A stretch of 64,000 nucleotides of DNA, taken from assembly GCF_021398715.1 (NCBI RefSeq), contig NZ_CP090347.1, positions 248,001-312,000 of the forward strand, in the 5' to 3' direction. The stretch's first letter is position 1; each line of letters starts with the position of its first letter. Made by a program: the position numbers and the translations under genes. Shown here piece by piece: positions 1-9,334 of this stretch. Source of the DNA: Microbacterium binotii (GTDB lineage Bacteria > Actinomycetota > Actinomycetes > Actinomycetales > Microbacteriaceae). The notes under the pieces are model-generated. The model saw only the letters and a list, made by a program, of their open reading frames with translations, ran no database searches and was not told where the DNA came from.

Positions 1-503
1 ACCTGCGCTACCACGACGAGGAGTGGGGCAGCCCGCTCCGGGGTGACCGGCCGCTGTTCGAGAAGATGAGCCTCGAGGGCTTCCAGGCCGGCCTGAGCTG
101 GATCACCATCCTGCGCAAGCGCCCACGCTTCCGTGAGGTGTTCGCGGGCTTCGACCCGGATGCGGTCGCCGCCTTCGACGAGACCGACATCGAGCGGTTG
201 ATGGGCGACGCCGGCATCGTGCGCAATCGGGCCAAGATCGAGGCCGTCATCGGCAACGCGCGTCTTGTTCAGGCCATGTCGCCGGGCGAGCTCGACACGC
301 TGATCTGGTCGTTCTCGCCCGAGGCGCACGTGCCACCGGCCTCCTTCGCGGAGGTGCCGGCCACGACGGCCGAGTCGACCGCGCTCAGCAAGGAGCTGCG
401 CCGTCGGGGGTTCCGTTTCGTCGGTCCCACGACGATGTACGCCCTGATGCAGTCAGCCGGCCTCGTCGACGACCACGTCGCCGGCTGCTGGCGCGCGGCC
501 TGA
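1..503 (+). CDS. tag: DNA-3-methyladenine glycosylase I, 3' part
   Basis: The gene enters from the left edge; the first whole codon is at base 3. The visible part reads LRYHDEEWG, then FEKMSLEGFQAGLSWITILR and FVGPTTMYALMQSAGLVDDH, which are signatures of the Tag family. The family excises 3-methyladenine from alkylated DNA in base-excision repair. The Trp of the DEEW motif and the Glu of LEGFQAGLSW belong to the substrate pocket in the family. The C-terminal Zn-ligand region (V-D-D-H-V-x-x-C) is present, so the fold looks complete at this end. It is convergent with the next gene, with only 7 bases between the stops and no clear terminator. Confidence 0.93.
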   Translation, partial: LRYHDEEWGSPLRGDRPLFEKMSLEGFQAGLSWITILRKRPRFREVFAGFDPDAVAAFDETDIERLMGDAGIVRNRAKIEAVIGNARLVQAMSPGELDTLIWSFSPEAHVPPASFAEVPATTAESTALSKELRRRGFRFVGPTTMYALMQSAGLVDDHVAGCWRAA

Positions 504-510
504 GTCGTCG

Positions 511-978
511 TCAGCGGCCGGTGTCGAACAGGTGCCGGCCGGAATGGCCCAGCACCTTCACCATCACACCGCGTCGGCGAAGCTCCGCGACCGTGCGGGT
601 CTCCTCGTCGATGTTGCGGCCGAGCGCATGCACGCTCGCCACAACGAGGACGTCGCCGCGGGTGAGGCGCCCGAACAGGCGGCTCAGGCGCTCCTCCCAC
701 GACTCGAGGATGTCGGGGGCCGGGTGGCGGAAGCCGTCGATGGGCACCCCGAAACGCGTCAGCTCGGCGCGCTGCTCGACGACCGAGGGCATGTCGTCGC
801 GGTTCACGACGAGGCCCACGAGGCGCGCGCCGGTCGGTCGGGCACGCCACCAGTTGCGGTCGGTCTGCAGTTCCGTGAAGCACTTGGGGCAGTCGGCCGC
901 CGGGTGGGGCAGGTGCAGCGGCGCGGTCGCGGGATCGGCTCCCGCACCGGCGTCGGCGCCCGTCCCCTCGCTGATCAT
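511..978 (-). CDS. serine-recombinase-like protein, probably catalytically inactive
   Basis: About 155 residues. The central stretch VGLVVNRDDMPSVVEQRAEL, followed later by GDVLVVASVHALGRN and ELRRRGVMVKVL, follows the resolvase N-terminal domain (normally ARVSTxxQ, GD.LVV..LDRLGR., L..RGV). The nucleophile position (Ser of RVS) is Asn here, and the first Arg of the DRLxR motif is missing, so strand cleavage is unlikely. There is no C-terminal HTH. An N-terminal CPKC pair may bind metal. The ATG at 978 has GGGGGA upstream. An alternative GTG at 1014 would overlap the antiporter stop. It may be a domesticated regulator; this is inference. Confidence 0.6.
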   Translation of the reverse strand: MISEGTGADAGAGADPATAPLHLPHPAADCPKCFTELQTDRNWWRARPTGARLVGLVVNRDDMPSVVEQRAELTRFGVPIDGFRHPAPDILESWEERLSRLFGRLTRGDVLVVASVHALGRNIDEETRTVAELRRRGVMVKVLGHSGRHLFDTGR

Positions 979-1010
979 GCGTCCATTGTCCCCCGGATCG
1001 GGTGGCGGTG

Positions 1011-2735
1011 TCACTCGGCGCCCGTCTCGTCCGACAGGCGCAGCTCGAGGCTGATCTGGTCGGCGTCGAGTTCGGCGAGAGCGTGGCGCAGTGCCGCAGT
1101 GCTGAACGACCCCGACGATCCCGCCTCGAGCAGGCGCTCGCGCATGGCGTCGATCATCTCGAGTCGCAGCTCCAGCACCTCGCGTGCGGCTGCCGTCATC
1201 TCATCGTCGGGCGGGTCCACGAGCCTCGCTCCCACTCGCGTCAGGATGCGTTCGCTGAACTCCGTTCCGTCGCGCCGGCGCAGATCGTCGTCCTGGAGTC
1301 GCTCGGATGCGGCCTCGCGCAGCACGTCGTCCAGCCGCCGCTGCTCCTCGCGCGTCGGTCCCGCGGACTCCGGCGGGATCCGGAGCAGACGCACCAGAGC
1401 GGGGAGGGTGAAGCCCTGCAGGAGCAGGCTGATGATCGCCACCATGAAGGCGACGAAGATGAGCAGCGGGCGGTGGTCGGTGCCACGCGGGAGGGTCTGC
1501 GCCGCGGCGAGGGTCACGACGCCCCGCATCCCGGCCCAGACGATGATCGTTCCGTGCTTCCACCCGAGCGGGGCGGAGCGGTAGTAGTCCAGGTCGGCAC
1601 CCAGGCGCGCGAGCCGCTTGCGGATCGACGGGATGCGGCGCATCGCCCGCTCCGGGTTCGATCTCTCGATCGGTATCGTGCCGTCGGCCATGCCCTGCAG
1701 CCTGTTGTCGACGCGTTCGATGTCGAAGCCGGCGAACCGCCGCGCTCGTCGCCCCTGCTGCCAGATCAGGAGGGCGACGTACACGCCGCGGACGGCGACG
1801 ATGATGCCGAGGGCTGATAGGGCGAGCCAGGTGCCGTGCCACAGACCGTCGTGCTCGGTCAGGTTCTTGTTGACGACGTCGGTGAGCTCCAGCCCCATGA
1901 CGAGGAAGACGCCGCCCTCGAGGACGAGCTCGATCGTGCGCCAGTTGGCCTCCTCCGACAGCCTCTGCTCGGGCGCGAATCGTCTGGCCGCGCCTTGTCC
2001 TGTGACGATGCCCGCGACGACGGCGGCGACGAGCCCCGAGCCGTTGAGCTCCTCGGTGGGCAGATAGGCGATGAAGGGGATCGCGAAGCTGATGGCGGTG
2101 TTGGCCGCCGAGTGGCCGACCCACGCGCGCACGCGGAGGTTGACCCAGCCGACGAGTCCGCCGATCACGAGGGCGATCAGCACCGCCCACAGGAACGACA
2201 GGATGGTCTCGCCGAACGAGAAGCCGGCGGCGATCGCGGCCGTCGAGGTGCGCAGCAGCACCAGCGCCGTCGCGTCGTTGAGCAGGCTCTCACCCTCGAG
2301 CATCGTCGTCACGCGTGTGGAGATGCCCATCCGTTTCACGATGGAGGTGGCGACCGCATCCGTCGGCGAGAGGATCGCACCCAGGGCGATGCCGAGGGCG
2401 AGGTCCAGACCCGGGATCACCCAGGTGAAGAAGAATCCGAGCAGCACGGCGCTTCCCACCACGAGCACGACCGACAACCCCGCGATGGGAGTGAAGTCGC
2501 GACGGAACTCGATCGCGGGAAGCTGCACGGCCGAGGAGTACAGCAGGGGTGGGAGCACGCCCACGAGGATCCATTCGGGATCGACCTCGGGGATGTCGGG
2601 CACGAACGGCAGGGCGGCCAGCACGAGGCCGATGGCGACGAGCACGAGAGGACCGGCGATGTTGAGCCGCCGGCCCAGGGCCGTCACGATGGCGACGACG
2701 ATGATGCCGCCGACGATGACGGCCAGATGCTCCAC
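1011..2735 (-). CDS. Na+/H+ antiporter, CPA1/NhaP type
   Basis: 574 residues. Roughly twelve hydrophobic segments span residues 1 to 420, and a charged cytoplasmic tail of about 150 residues follows. The CPA1 core is visible: LSPTDAVATSIVKRMG and EGESLLNDATALVLLRTS, the second holding the Asn-Asp pair typical of electroneutral antiporters. The family exchanges Na+ or K+ for H+ at the membrane and supports pH and salt homeostasis. The GTG start lies one base after the mdh stop, with GGGGGTGA just upstream, so the two genes are co-transcribed. The ion preference cannot be read from the sequence. Confidence 0.9.
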   Translation of the reverse strand: MEHLAVIVGGIIVVAIVTALGRRLNIAGPLVLVAIGLVLAALPFVPDIPEVDPEWILVGVLPPLLYSSAVQLPAIEFRRDFTPIAGLSVVLVVGSAVLLGFFFTWVIPGLDLALGIALGAILSPTDAVATSIVKRMGISTRVTTMLEGESLLNDATALVLLRTSTAAIAAGFSFGETILSFLWAVLIALVIGGLVGWVNLRVRAWVGHSAANTAISFAIPFIAYLPTEELNGSGLVAAVVAGIVTGQGAARRFAPEQRLSEEANWRTIELVLEGGVFLVMGLELTDVVNKNLTEHDGLWHGTWLALSALGIIVAVRGVYVALLIWQQGRRARRFAGFDIERVDNRLQGMADGTIPIERSNPERAMRRIPSIRKRLARLGADLDYYRSAPLGWKHGTIIVWAGMRGVVTLAAAQTLPRGTDHRPLLIFVAFMVAIISLLLQGFTLPALVRLLRIPPESAGPTREEQRRLDDVLREAASERLQDDDLRRRDGTEFSERILTRVGARLVDPPDDEMTAAAREVLELRLEMIDAMRERLLEAGSSGSFSTAALRHALAELDADQISLELRLSDETGAE

Positions 2736-2736
2736 C

Positions 2737-3750
2737 TCAGATCACCCCCAGCGCCCGCACGGCCTCGCGCTCGTCGGCGAGCTCGGCGGCTGAGGCGTCC
2801 AGGCGTCGGCGGATGCGGGCAGGAACCTCCAGCCCCTCCACGATGCGGTAACCGCTGCCGTCCGAGCGCACCGGGAAGGAGCTGAAGAGCCCCTCCGGGA
2901 CGCCGTACTCGCCGTGCGAGACGACCGCGGCGGAGGTCCAGCCCTGCTGCGTGCCCGCGACATCGTCGCGGATGTGCGAGATCGTCGCATTGGCGGCGGA
3001 GGCGACGGAGGAGGAGCCGCGCACTTCGATGATCTCCGCCCCGCGCTTCGCCACCCGCGGGGTGAACTCGTCGTCGAGCCAGCGGATCGCCGCATCCTCG
3101 TCGCCGAAGCGCGCGGCGAGCACCTCGAGGGCGGGTGCGCCGTCGATCGTCGCGTGGGTCACGTCGGGAACCTGGGTGGCGGAATGGTTGCCCCAGATGG
3201 TCACGTCGCGCACGGCCGATACGCCGACACCGACGGCCTCGGCGAGCTGCCCGACGGCGCGGTTGTGGTCGAGGCGCGTGAGTGCGGCGAAGCGTTCGGC
3301 AGGGACGTCGGGCGCTGCGGCCGATGCGATCAGCGCGTTCGTGTTCGCGGGGTTGCCGACCACGACGGCCCGGACATCGGATGCGGCGTGCGCCGCGATC
3401 GCGGCGCCCTGGGGCCCGAAGATCCCCGCGTTCGCGGCGAGGAGGTCGCCGCGCTCCATGCCGGGGCCGCGCGGGCGCGCGCCGACGAGGAGGGCGATGT
3501 TGCAGCCGTCGAACGCCACGGCCGGATCCTCCGTGACCTCGACGTCGCGCAGCAGCTCGAAGGCGCCGTCCTGCAGCTCGAGGGCGGCGCCCTCCGCGGC
3601 GCGCAGTCCCTGGCGGATCTCCAGCAGCCGCAGCCTGACGGGTCGGTCGGGGCCCAGCATGTCGCCTGCGGCGATACGGAACAGCAGCGCGTAGCCGATC
3701 TGCCCTCCGGCGCCGGTGATGGTGATCGTGGTGGGCGCAGCTGTGCTCAT
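2737..3750 (-). CDS. mdh: malate dehydrogenase
   Basis: 337 residues, the normal length for the actinobacterial NAD-type enzyme. It interconverts malate and oxaloacetate in the TCA cycle. The nucleotide-binding loop GAGGQIG is at residues 13-19, followed by [14 protein letters not shown] (substrate Arg region), [25 protein letters not shown] and the catalytic His in [18 protein letters not shown] hexamer sits 6 bases before the ATG on the minus strand, which suggests a leaderless transcript. The start codon also lies inside an inverted repeat. The antiporter gene follows directly downstream. Confidence 0.96.
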   Translation of the reverse strand: MSTAAPTTITITGAGGQIGYALLFRIAAGDMLGPDRPVRLRLLEIRQGLRAAEGAALELQDGAFELLRDVEVTEDPAVAFDGCNIALLVGARPRGPGMERGDLLAANAGIFGPQGAAIAAHAASDVRAVVVGNPANTNALIASAAAPDVPAERFAALTRLDHNRAVGQLAEAVGVGVSAVRDVTIWGNHSATQVPDVTHATIDGAPALEVLAARFGDEDAAIRWLDDEFTPRVAKRGAEIIEVRGSSSVASAANATISHIRDDVAGTQQGWTSAAVVSHGEYGVPEGLFSSFPVRSDGSGYRIVEGLEVPARIRRRLDASAAELADEREAVRALGVI

Positions 3751-3778
3751 GCGATGAGCATACGAGCAGGCTCATCGC
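3744..3778. promoter_or_regulatory. overlapping inverted repeats at the mdh start, with -10 element
   Basis: Two perfect dyads overlap in the mdh/pip divergent region: TGCTCAT-GCG-ATGAGCA (3744-3760) and GCGATGAGC-10 bases-GCTCATCGC (3751-3778). The minus-strand -10 candidate TATGCT (3757-3762) lies inside both. A protein bound here would cover the mdh transcription start. No regulator is identified. Confidence 0.45.
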
Positions 3779-3803
3779 GGGCACATCCCGGTGAGCGCCA
3801 TAG

Positions 3804-4817
<1,014 letters not shown>

Positions 4818-4820
4818 GGC

Positions 4821-6557
4821 TCAGGCGCCCATCGCTCTGATCAACGTCAGAGCGAGCCCGAGCGGATTGCGGTCGACCCGATAGCGGGTCAGCCCCTCGC
4901 TCACCGCCGCCGCTGTGCGTGCGGAGACGAACCACGGCGGGGTGGGCAGCACGGAGAAGCGCCCCGCGCCCAGCGAGCGAGGGAACGGGCGGAAGGGCCC
5001 GCGCAGCACCGACCGTTCGACGTCTGCCAGCAGCGAGGTGTTGTGCACGACGCCGATGCCCGATCCGACCTCTCGCACATCGGAGCCGGGGAAGGCGCCC
5101 CAGCTGAGCACGGGTGTCGCGAACAGCACGCCGGTCCACGCGTTGATCGCGATCCCGCCGTAGCGCAGATCGGCGATCGCCCTCTCGAAACCCGCCCCCA
5201 TCGCATCCTCCGCGTCGGGGTCGACGATGACGTTGGCGCCCAGGGTGCCCGCGAGCGACGTGTTCGCGTGGGCGACGGCGGCGTCGAGGAAGTCCTGACC
5301 CGTTCCGGGCAGCTCCACCACGCCCAGCACGGGCGCGAAGTACTCGGTCGTCTCCAGCTCCGCGGCATCCTCCCCCGGCGCCACCTGCACGAGCGCGCGG
5401 CTGTGTCCGGCTGACCACTCGGCGCTCGGATACGTCGCCTCGAGCGCGTGCAGCCGCTCGTCGGCGCGGGGGTACCAGACCGGCCGTGCCGGGGCGCTGC
5501 GGTACGCCTCATGCAGGGCCCGCAGGAACTGCTCCCGCTGCGGCCAGTCCGCGCTCAGCAGCACGACCTGACCCGCGATGCAGTTGTGGCCACTGTTGTG
5601 CAGACGCATCGTCGCGATGTGAGCCGCCTGGAAACGGAGATCGGCGTCGGTCCACTCACCCGGCACCACGATGATCGGAGACACTCCGCCGAGCTCCGCC
5701 GTGATGGGGGTGCGAAGGCGCGGCTCGTCGGTGGTGCGGTCCCGGTCGCCCCAGACGATGGCATCGAATGTCGCGGCGGACCCCGTGATGTGCACGTGCT
5801 CGATGCCCTCGTGTGCGGTGAGGTAGGCGCCGACATCGCCGCCGCCGCGCACGATCCGCACGAGTCCCCGACCGATGAGCGGCGCGAGCGCGCGCTCGAA
5901 GACCGGCACGAGGTCGTCCTGGGTGGGGTTCACCTTCAGCAGGCTCACGCGGTCGAACGCGAGCAGCTCGTAGAGCACGTCCAGGACCGGGATCGCGGAG
6001 ATGTTGCCCGCGCCGAGGACGAGTCCCACCCCGGCGGTGCCCGGAGAGACCTGCGCGAGCCCCGCGCGGCGGATCGCGGAGGATGCGTCGGTGCCGGGGC
6101 GCAGCCAGATCTCTCCCGTGAATCCCGACAGCAGGAGGTTGTCGATGGGTTCGCGTGGGAAGACGTGCGCGCGGATGCGGTCGCCCGGGGCCCGGTCGAG
6201 GCGCACCCCGTCGAGCGGGCTGCCGCCGGCGGCGATCCGGCGGAGCGTCGCGAGGTAGCCGTCGAGTGCGCCGAGCACGGCGTAGGGGCCCGAGAGCCAC
6301 TCCTCGCCGCGGAGCGGGTGGTCAGGGGAGAGCCCCTTCGCGCGCGCGGCGACTCCGGCCCAGTCCGCGGCGGCGGCGCCGACCGCATCCCTCGTGGCCG
6401 AGAGCGCACGGATGCGCTCGGCGATACTCGAGCGGGACCAGAGGGCAGCTCCCTGACGGAGCGCGACCAGGTCGTCGGCGATCGCGGCTCGGAGCCGTGG
6501 ATCGAGCTCGGGCGCGGACACGGGCGTGGGCGTTGCAGAGGACTCGGACGCGGGCAC
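4821..6557 (-). CDS. aldehyde dehydrogenase family protein
   Basis: 578 residues from the GTG at 6557, which has AAGGAGA 6 bases upstream. Codons further upstream are open only because they read through a palindromic repeat, so they were left out. The ALDH core is clear: LGAGNISAIPVLDVLYELLA, HITGSAATFDAIVWGD, ELGGVSPIIVVPG and the catalytic Cys in NSGHNCIAGQVVLL. It is longer than the usual 480-500 residues because of extra sequence in the C-terminal half (YGGIAINAWTGVLFATPVLS). The family oxidises aldehydes to acids with NAD(P); the substrate is unknown. Confidence 0.88.
   Translation of the reverse strand: MPASESSATPTPVSAPELDPRLRAAIADDLVALRQGAALWSRSSIAERIRALSATRDAVGAAAADWAGVAARAKGLSPDHPLRGEEWLSGPYAVLGALDGYLATLRRIAAGGSPLDGVRLDRAPGDRIRAHVFPREPIDNLLLSGFTGEIWLRPGTDASSAIRRAGLAQVSPGTAGVGLVLGAGNISAIPVLDVLYELLAFDRVSLLKVNPTQDDLVPVFERALAPLIGRGLVRIVRGGGDVGAYLTAHEGIEHVHITGSAATFDAIVWGDRDRTTDEPRLRTPITAELGGVSPIIVVPGEWTDADLRFQAAHIATMRLHNSGHNCIAGQVVLLSADWPQREQFLRALHEAYRSAPARPVWYPRADERLHALEATYPSAEWSAGHSRALVQVAPGEDAAELETTEYFAPVLGVVELPGTGQDFLDAAVAHANTSLAGTLGANVIVDPDAEDAMGAGFERAIADLRYGGIAINAWTGVLFATPVLSWGAFPGSDVREVGSGIGVVHNTSLLADVERSVLRGPFRPFPRSLGAGRFSVLPTPPWFVSARTAAAVSEGLTRYRVDRNPLGLALTLIRAMGA
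4833..4854. terminator. hairpin between convergent pip and aldehyde dehydrogenase genes
   Basis: An 8-bp perfect stem CGCTCTGA/TCAGAGCG with a 6-base loop lies 16 bases after the pip stop, inside the last codons of the opposing gene. There is no U-tract, as is common in actinobacteria. It could end pip transcription. Confidence 0.35.
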
Positions 6558-6666
6558 GGCGCTCTCCTTCGGGTGGGCCACCAGGTAAGTGTGCCGCGCC
6601 CGGCGTTCCGGATGCTGTGAGCCGGGCCTGGAGCACAACGCGCCGGTCGTCGGGGGTCGCCCGCTT

Positions 6667-6718
6667 TGTTCGCCTGTCACAGATCGAGCCGGACGGCTCG
6701 ATCTGTGACAGGCGAACA
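6667..6718. repeat. 38-bp-core palindromic repeat, solitary copy
   Basis: Two 24-base arms, perfectly complementary, flank a GGAC loop. The core runs from CTGTCACAGATCGA (starting at 6674) to TCGATCTGTGACAG (ending at 6711), exactly 38 bp. Four more copies lie at 46.2-47.5 kb. The copy sits in the gap upstream of the aldehyde dehydrogenase gene and creates spurious reading frames of the form CHRSS-ARSVTGE. Confidence 0.9.
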
Positions 6719-6829
6719 CGGGGGGTGGGGGACCAGGTGGGGGACGGGTGTACGGGGCGGGTGGTGGACGAGGTGGGGAAGAGGTGGGTAGTCACGGCGG
6801 CGGTCGGAGGGTGCTGACAGGGGCACACC

Positions 6830-6835
6830 TAGACT
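6830..6835 (+). promoter_or_regulatory. -10 hexamer TAGACT upstream of the histidine kinase
   Basis: TAGACT is the form seen before several genes here, for example lysS (40844-40849) and the acyl-CoA synthetase (15365-15370). It is 26 bases before the GTG at 6862, leaving room for the GGGGAGGGG ribosome site. Confidence 0.4.
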
Positions 6836-6861
6836 TGGGCGCGACATCAGGGGAGGGGACC

Positions 6862-8505
6862 GTGGCCGACATCGAGGCGCGACTGCGCAGCCTGCTCTCG
6901 CTGAACGCGGCGATCGTCGGCCACATCCATCTGCACTCCGTGCTGCGCGAGATCGTCGAGTCGGCCGTCGACCTCGTCGGTGCGCGATACGGCGCGATCG
7001 GCGTGCTGGGCGCCGACGGCGCGATCGTCGACTTCGTGCACGTGGGCATCGACGAGAAGACGGCGGCGCGGATGGGGCATCCGCCGCGTGGACGCGGCCT
7101 GTTGGGTGCGATCGTGTCCGAGAGCGTGCGGGTCGATCACGTTGCCGCCGATCCGAGATTCACCGGATTCCCCGCGCACCACCCCCACATGGACAGCTTC
7201 GTCGGGGTCCCGATCCGCGTCCGTGAGGAGATGTTCGGCAACCTCTACCTCGCCGAGCACCCGGACGGCCATTTCACCGAGGAAGACACGGAACTCCTGC
7301 GCTCGCTCGCCGTGACGGCGGGCATCGCGATCGAGAAGGCGCGCCTGTACGAGGCGGCGAGGATGCGGGAGCGCTGGGCCGCTGCGACAGCAGAGGTGCG
7401 CGCGGTCTTCCTCGAGGTCGACGACGAGCGGCCCTACCGGCTGCTCGCCGAGCATCTGCCGACGCTCACGGGTGCGGCGCTCGTGGCGATCATCACCTCC
7501 ACCGAACGCGGCACCGTGCGGCTGCAGATCGTGCGCGGCGACGCGATGGCGCGCCAGCTGGAGAGCGTCGAGCTTCCCGGTCACGATCGGGTCGCCCGCG
7601 CCCTGCTGTCGACGGGTGCCACCGTTCTGCCCGAGGTGGCACTGCCCACGTTCGAGGGCGAGACCGTGCGATTCGGCGATGCGTTCGTCGTGAGCCTCGG
7701 CGGACAGGACGGCGCGGATGTGGGGGTGCTGCTGGCCCGGCACCTGCGCGAACGGCCGTTCAGCGACGACGACATCCGGCGCACCACCGCGCTGGCCTCC
7801 GTCGCGGATCTCGCCGGGGAGCTCAGCCGTGCGCGCGCCGACCGCCACCGCCTCGCACTGCTGGAGGACCGCGGCCGCATCGCGCGCGACCTGCACGACA
7901 ACGTGATCCAGCGCCTGTTCGCGGCGGGGATGCAGCTGCAGGTCGTGTCCGCCGGCGTCGACGATCCGCGCGTCGGGGAGCGTCTCTCGGCGCAGATCGA
8001 CGCCCTCGACGAGGCGATCGCGGAGATCCGCACGGCGATCTTCGCCCTGCAGCACGACGACGTGGGCGGCGTCACGGTGCGCGATCGCATCGTGGACGTC
8101 GTCGGAGAGTATCGAGCCCTGCTGGCGGATCCGCCGCGGCTCGTGTTCCGTGGTCCGGTCGATCACGACGTGCCCGCCGACCTCGCCCCGGAGGCCGCCG
8201 CCGTCGTGCGCGAGGCGCTCTCGAACGTCGTCCGGCACGCCCGCGCCTCGCACGCCGAGGTGCGGGTGGAGGTGCGCGACGGCCGCATCGTCATCGAGGT
8301 CGGCGACGACGGACGCGGGCTGGATCCCGCCCGTGAGCGACGCAGCGGTCTCAGCAATCTGCAGGCGCGCGCCGAGGCCCGCGGCGGCACCTTCGCACTC
8401 GCGCCCCGCCCCGGCGGTGGCACCCTCGCCGCGTGGAGCGTGCCGCTGGCCGCTCCGGCGGCCGCATCCGATGACGAGACTTCACGGCAGGAGGCCGACA
8501 CATGA
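6862..8505 (+). CDS. GAF-domain sensor histidine kinase, DevS/NarX-like
   Basis: 547 residues from a GTG preceded by GGGGAGGGG. A GAF domain covers about residues 20-165 (VGARYGAIGVLG, FVGVPIRVREEMFGNLYLAE). A weaker second sensory region spans about 175-325. A HisKA_3 helix has the phosphoacceptor His345 in ARDLHDNVIQRLFA. The HATPase domain shows EALSNVVRHARASH (Asn455) and VGDDGRGLDP. No membrane segment is seen, so it is a cytoplasmic sensor. The layout is that of DevS/DosT oxygen or redox sensors, but heme ligation cannot be shown from sequence alone. It overlaps its response regulator by 4 bases. Confidence 0.88.
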   Translation: MADIEARLRSLLSLNAAIVGHIHLHSVLREIVESAVDLVGARYGAIGVLGADGAIVDFVHVGIDEKTAARMGHPPRGRGLLGAIVSESVRVDHVAADPRFTGFPAHHPHMDSFVGVPIRVREEMFGNLYLAEHPDGHFTEEDTELLRSLAVTAGIAIEKARLYEAARMRERWAAATAEVRAVFLEVDDERPYRLLAEHLPTLTGAALVAIITSTERGTVRLQIVRGDAMARQLESVELPGHDRVARALLSTGATVLPEVALPTFEGETVRFGDAFVVSLGGQDGADVGVLLARHLRERPFSDDDIRRTTALASVADLAGELSRARADRHRLALLEDRGRIARDLHDNVIQRLFAAGMQLQVVSAGVDDPRVGERLSAQIDALDEAIAEIRTAIFALQHDDVGGVTVRDRIVDVVGEYRALLADPPRLVFRGPVDHDVPADLAPEAAAVVREALSNVVRHARASHAEVRVEVRDGRIVIEVGDDGRGLDPARERRSGLSNLQARAEARGGTFALAPRPGGGTLAAWSVPLAAPAAASDDETSRQEADT

Positions 8506-9125
8506 TCCGCGTCTTCGTTCTCGATGACCACGAACTCGTGCGCCGCGGGGTCGTCGACCTCATCGACGCCGCCCCGGACATGGAGGTCGTCGGTGAGGCG
8601 TCGACGGCGGCGCAGACGCTGCCGCGCGTGGATGCGGTGCGCCCGGACGTCGCGGTGCTCGACATGCGCCTGCCCGACGGCGACGGCATCGATGTCTGCC
8701 GCGACGTGCGCTCCGCGCATCCGGAGATCGCGTGCCTGATCCTCACCGCCTTCGACGACGACCGCGCGAGCGAGGCGGCGGTGCTCGCGGGTGCTGCGGG
8801 CTACGTGCTCAAGGACATCCGCGCGAACGGGCTGCTCGACAGCATCCGTCAGGTCGCCGCGGGCAAGACCCTCACCGGCACCCGCGCCGCGGAGCTGGTC
8901 CGCTCGCGTGCGGATGCGCAGGCCGCCCCCCAGGTCGACCTCACGCTGCGCGAGCGGCAGATCCTCGACCTCATCGCCGACGGACTGACCAATCGCCAGA
9001 TCGGCGAGAAGCTCAACCTGGTCGAGAAGACGGTCAAGAACTACGTGTCCGGGTTGCTGCGCAAGCTCGGCATGGAGCGCCGCACCCAGGCCGCGGTCTA
9101 CCGCGCCGAGCAGCGCCGCTCCTGA
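8502..9125 (+). CDS. LuxR/NarL-family response regulator, DevR-like
   Basis: 207 residues. The receiver domain has the acidic pair DD at residues 8-9, the phospho-acceptor Asp54 (AVLDMRLPDG) and the Lys in GYVLKDIRA. The NarL/LuxR HTH covers about 147-200 (LTLRERQILDLIADGLTNRQ, then KTVKNYVSGLLRKLGM). The ATG overlaps the kinase stop as ATGA, so the two proteins form one two-component system. A 14-bp palindrome at 10018-10031 resembles the DosR/DevR box and lies upstream of doxX, a plausible target. Confidence 0.92.
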   Translation: MIRVFVLDDHELVRRGVVDLIDAAPDMEVVGEASTAAQTLPRVDAVRPDVAVLDMRLPDGDGIDVCRDVRSAHPEIACLILTAFDDDRASEAAVLAGAAGYVLKDIRANGLLDSIRQVAAGKTLTGTRAAELVRSRADAQAAPQVDLTLRERQILDLIADGLTNRQIGEKLNLVEKTVKNYVSGLLRKLGMERRTQAAVYRAEQRRS

Positions 9126-9280
9126 CCCCGCGCCGCCGCCCTCGGTCCCCGGGCGTGACGTCTCGGGTCCTCCGAGCATGCAACGGCGCCGGGCCCCTCG
9201 GACAGGCGAAGGCCCCGGTTCCGGGAGCGGAACACGGGACCGGGATGAGGGTCGGTACGGCGGACGTGCAGACATGACGA

Positions 9281-9311
9281 TGCGGCGCTCCCCGGGCGAG
9301 GAAGCGCCGCA
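9281..9311. terminator. hairpin between convergent regulator and doxX genes
   Basis: Perfect 9-bp arms TGCGGCGCT/AGCGCCGCA are separated by 13 bases in the 209-base gap between two convergent genes. It could serve either direction. The rest of the gap shows nothing recognisable. Confidence 0.45.
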
Positions 9312-9334
9312 CCGTCACGCGGCCAGCAGGTCGG

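Noticed and set aside
1836..2885. Long plus-strand frames opposite the antiporter, mdh, ftsH, clpC and similar genes
   Set aside because: They are antisense shadows caused by high GC at third codon positions, with charge-repeat composition and no ribosome sites.
6558..6719. In-frame N-terminal extension of the aldehyde dehydrogenase
   Set aside because: It reads through a palindromic repeat; the GTG at 6557 has a good ribosome site and the family fold begins after it.
6726..6745. GGGGACCAGG-like sequence before the histidine kinase as a second DevR box
   Set aside because: It is not palindromic and lacks the GTCCC half.
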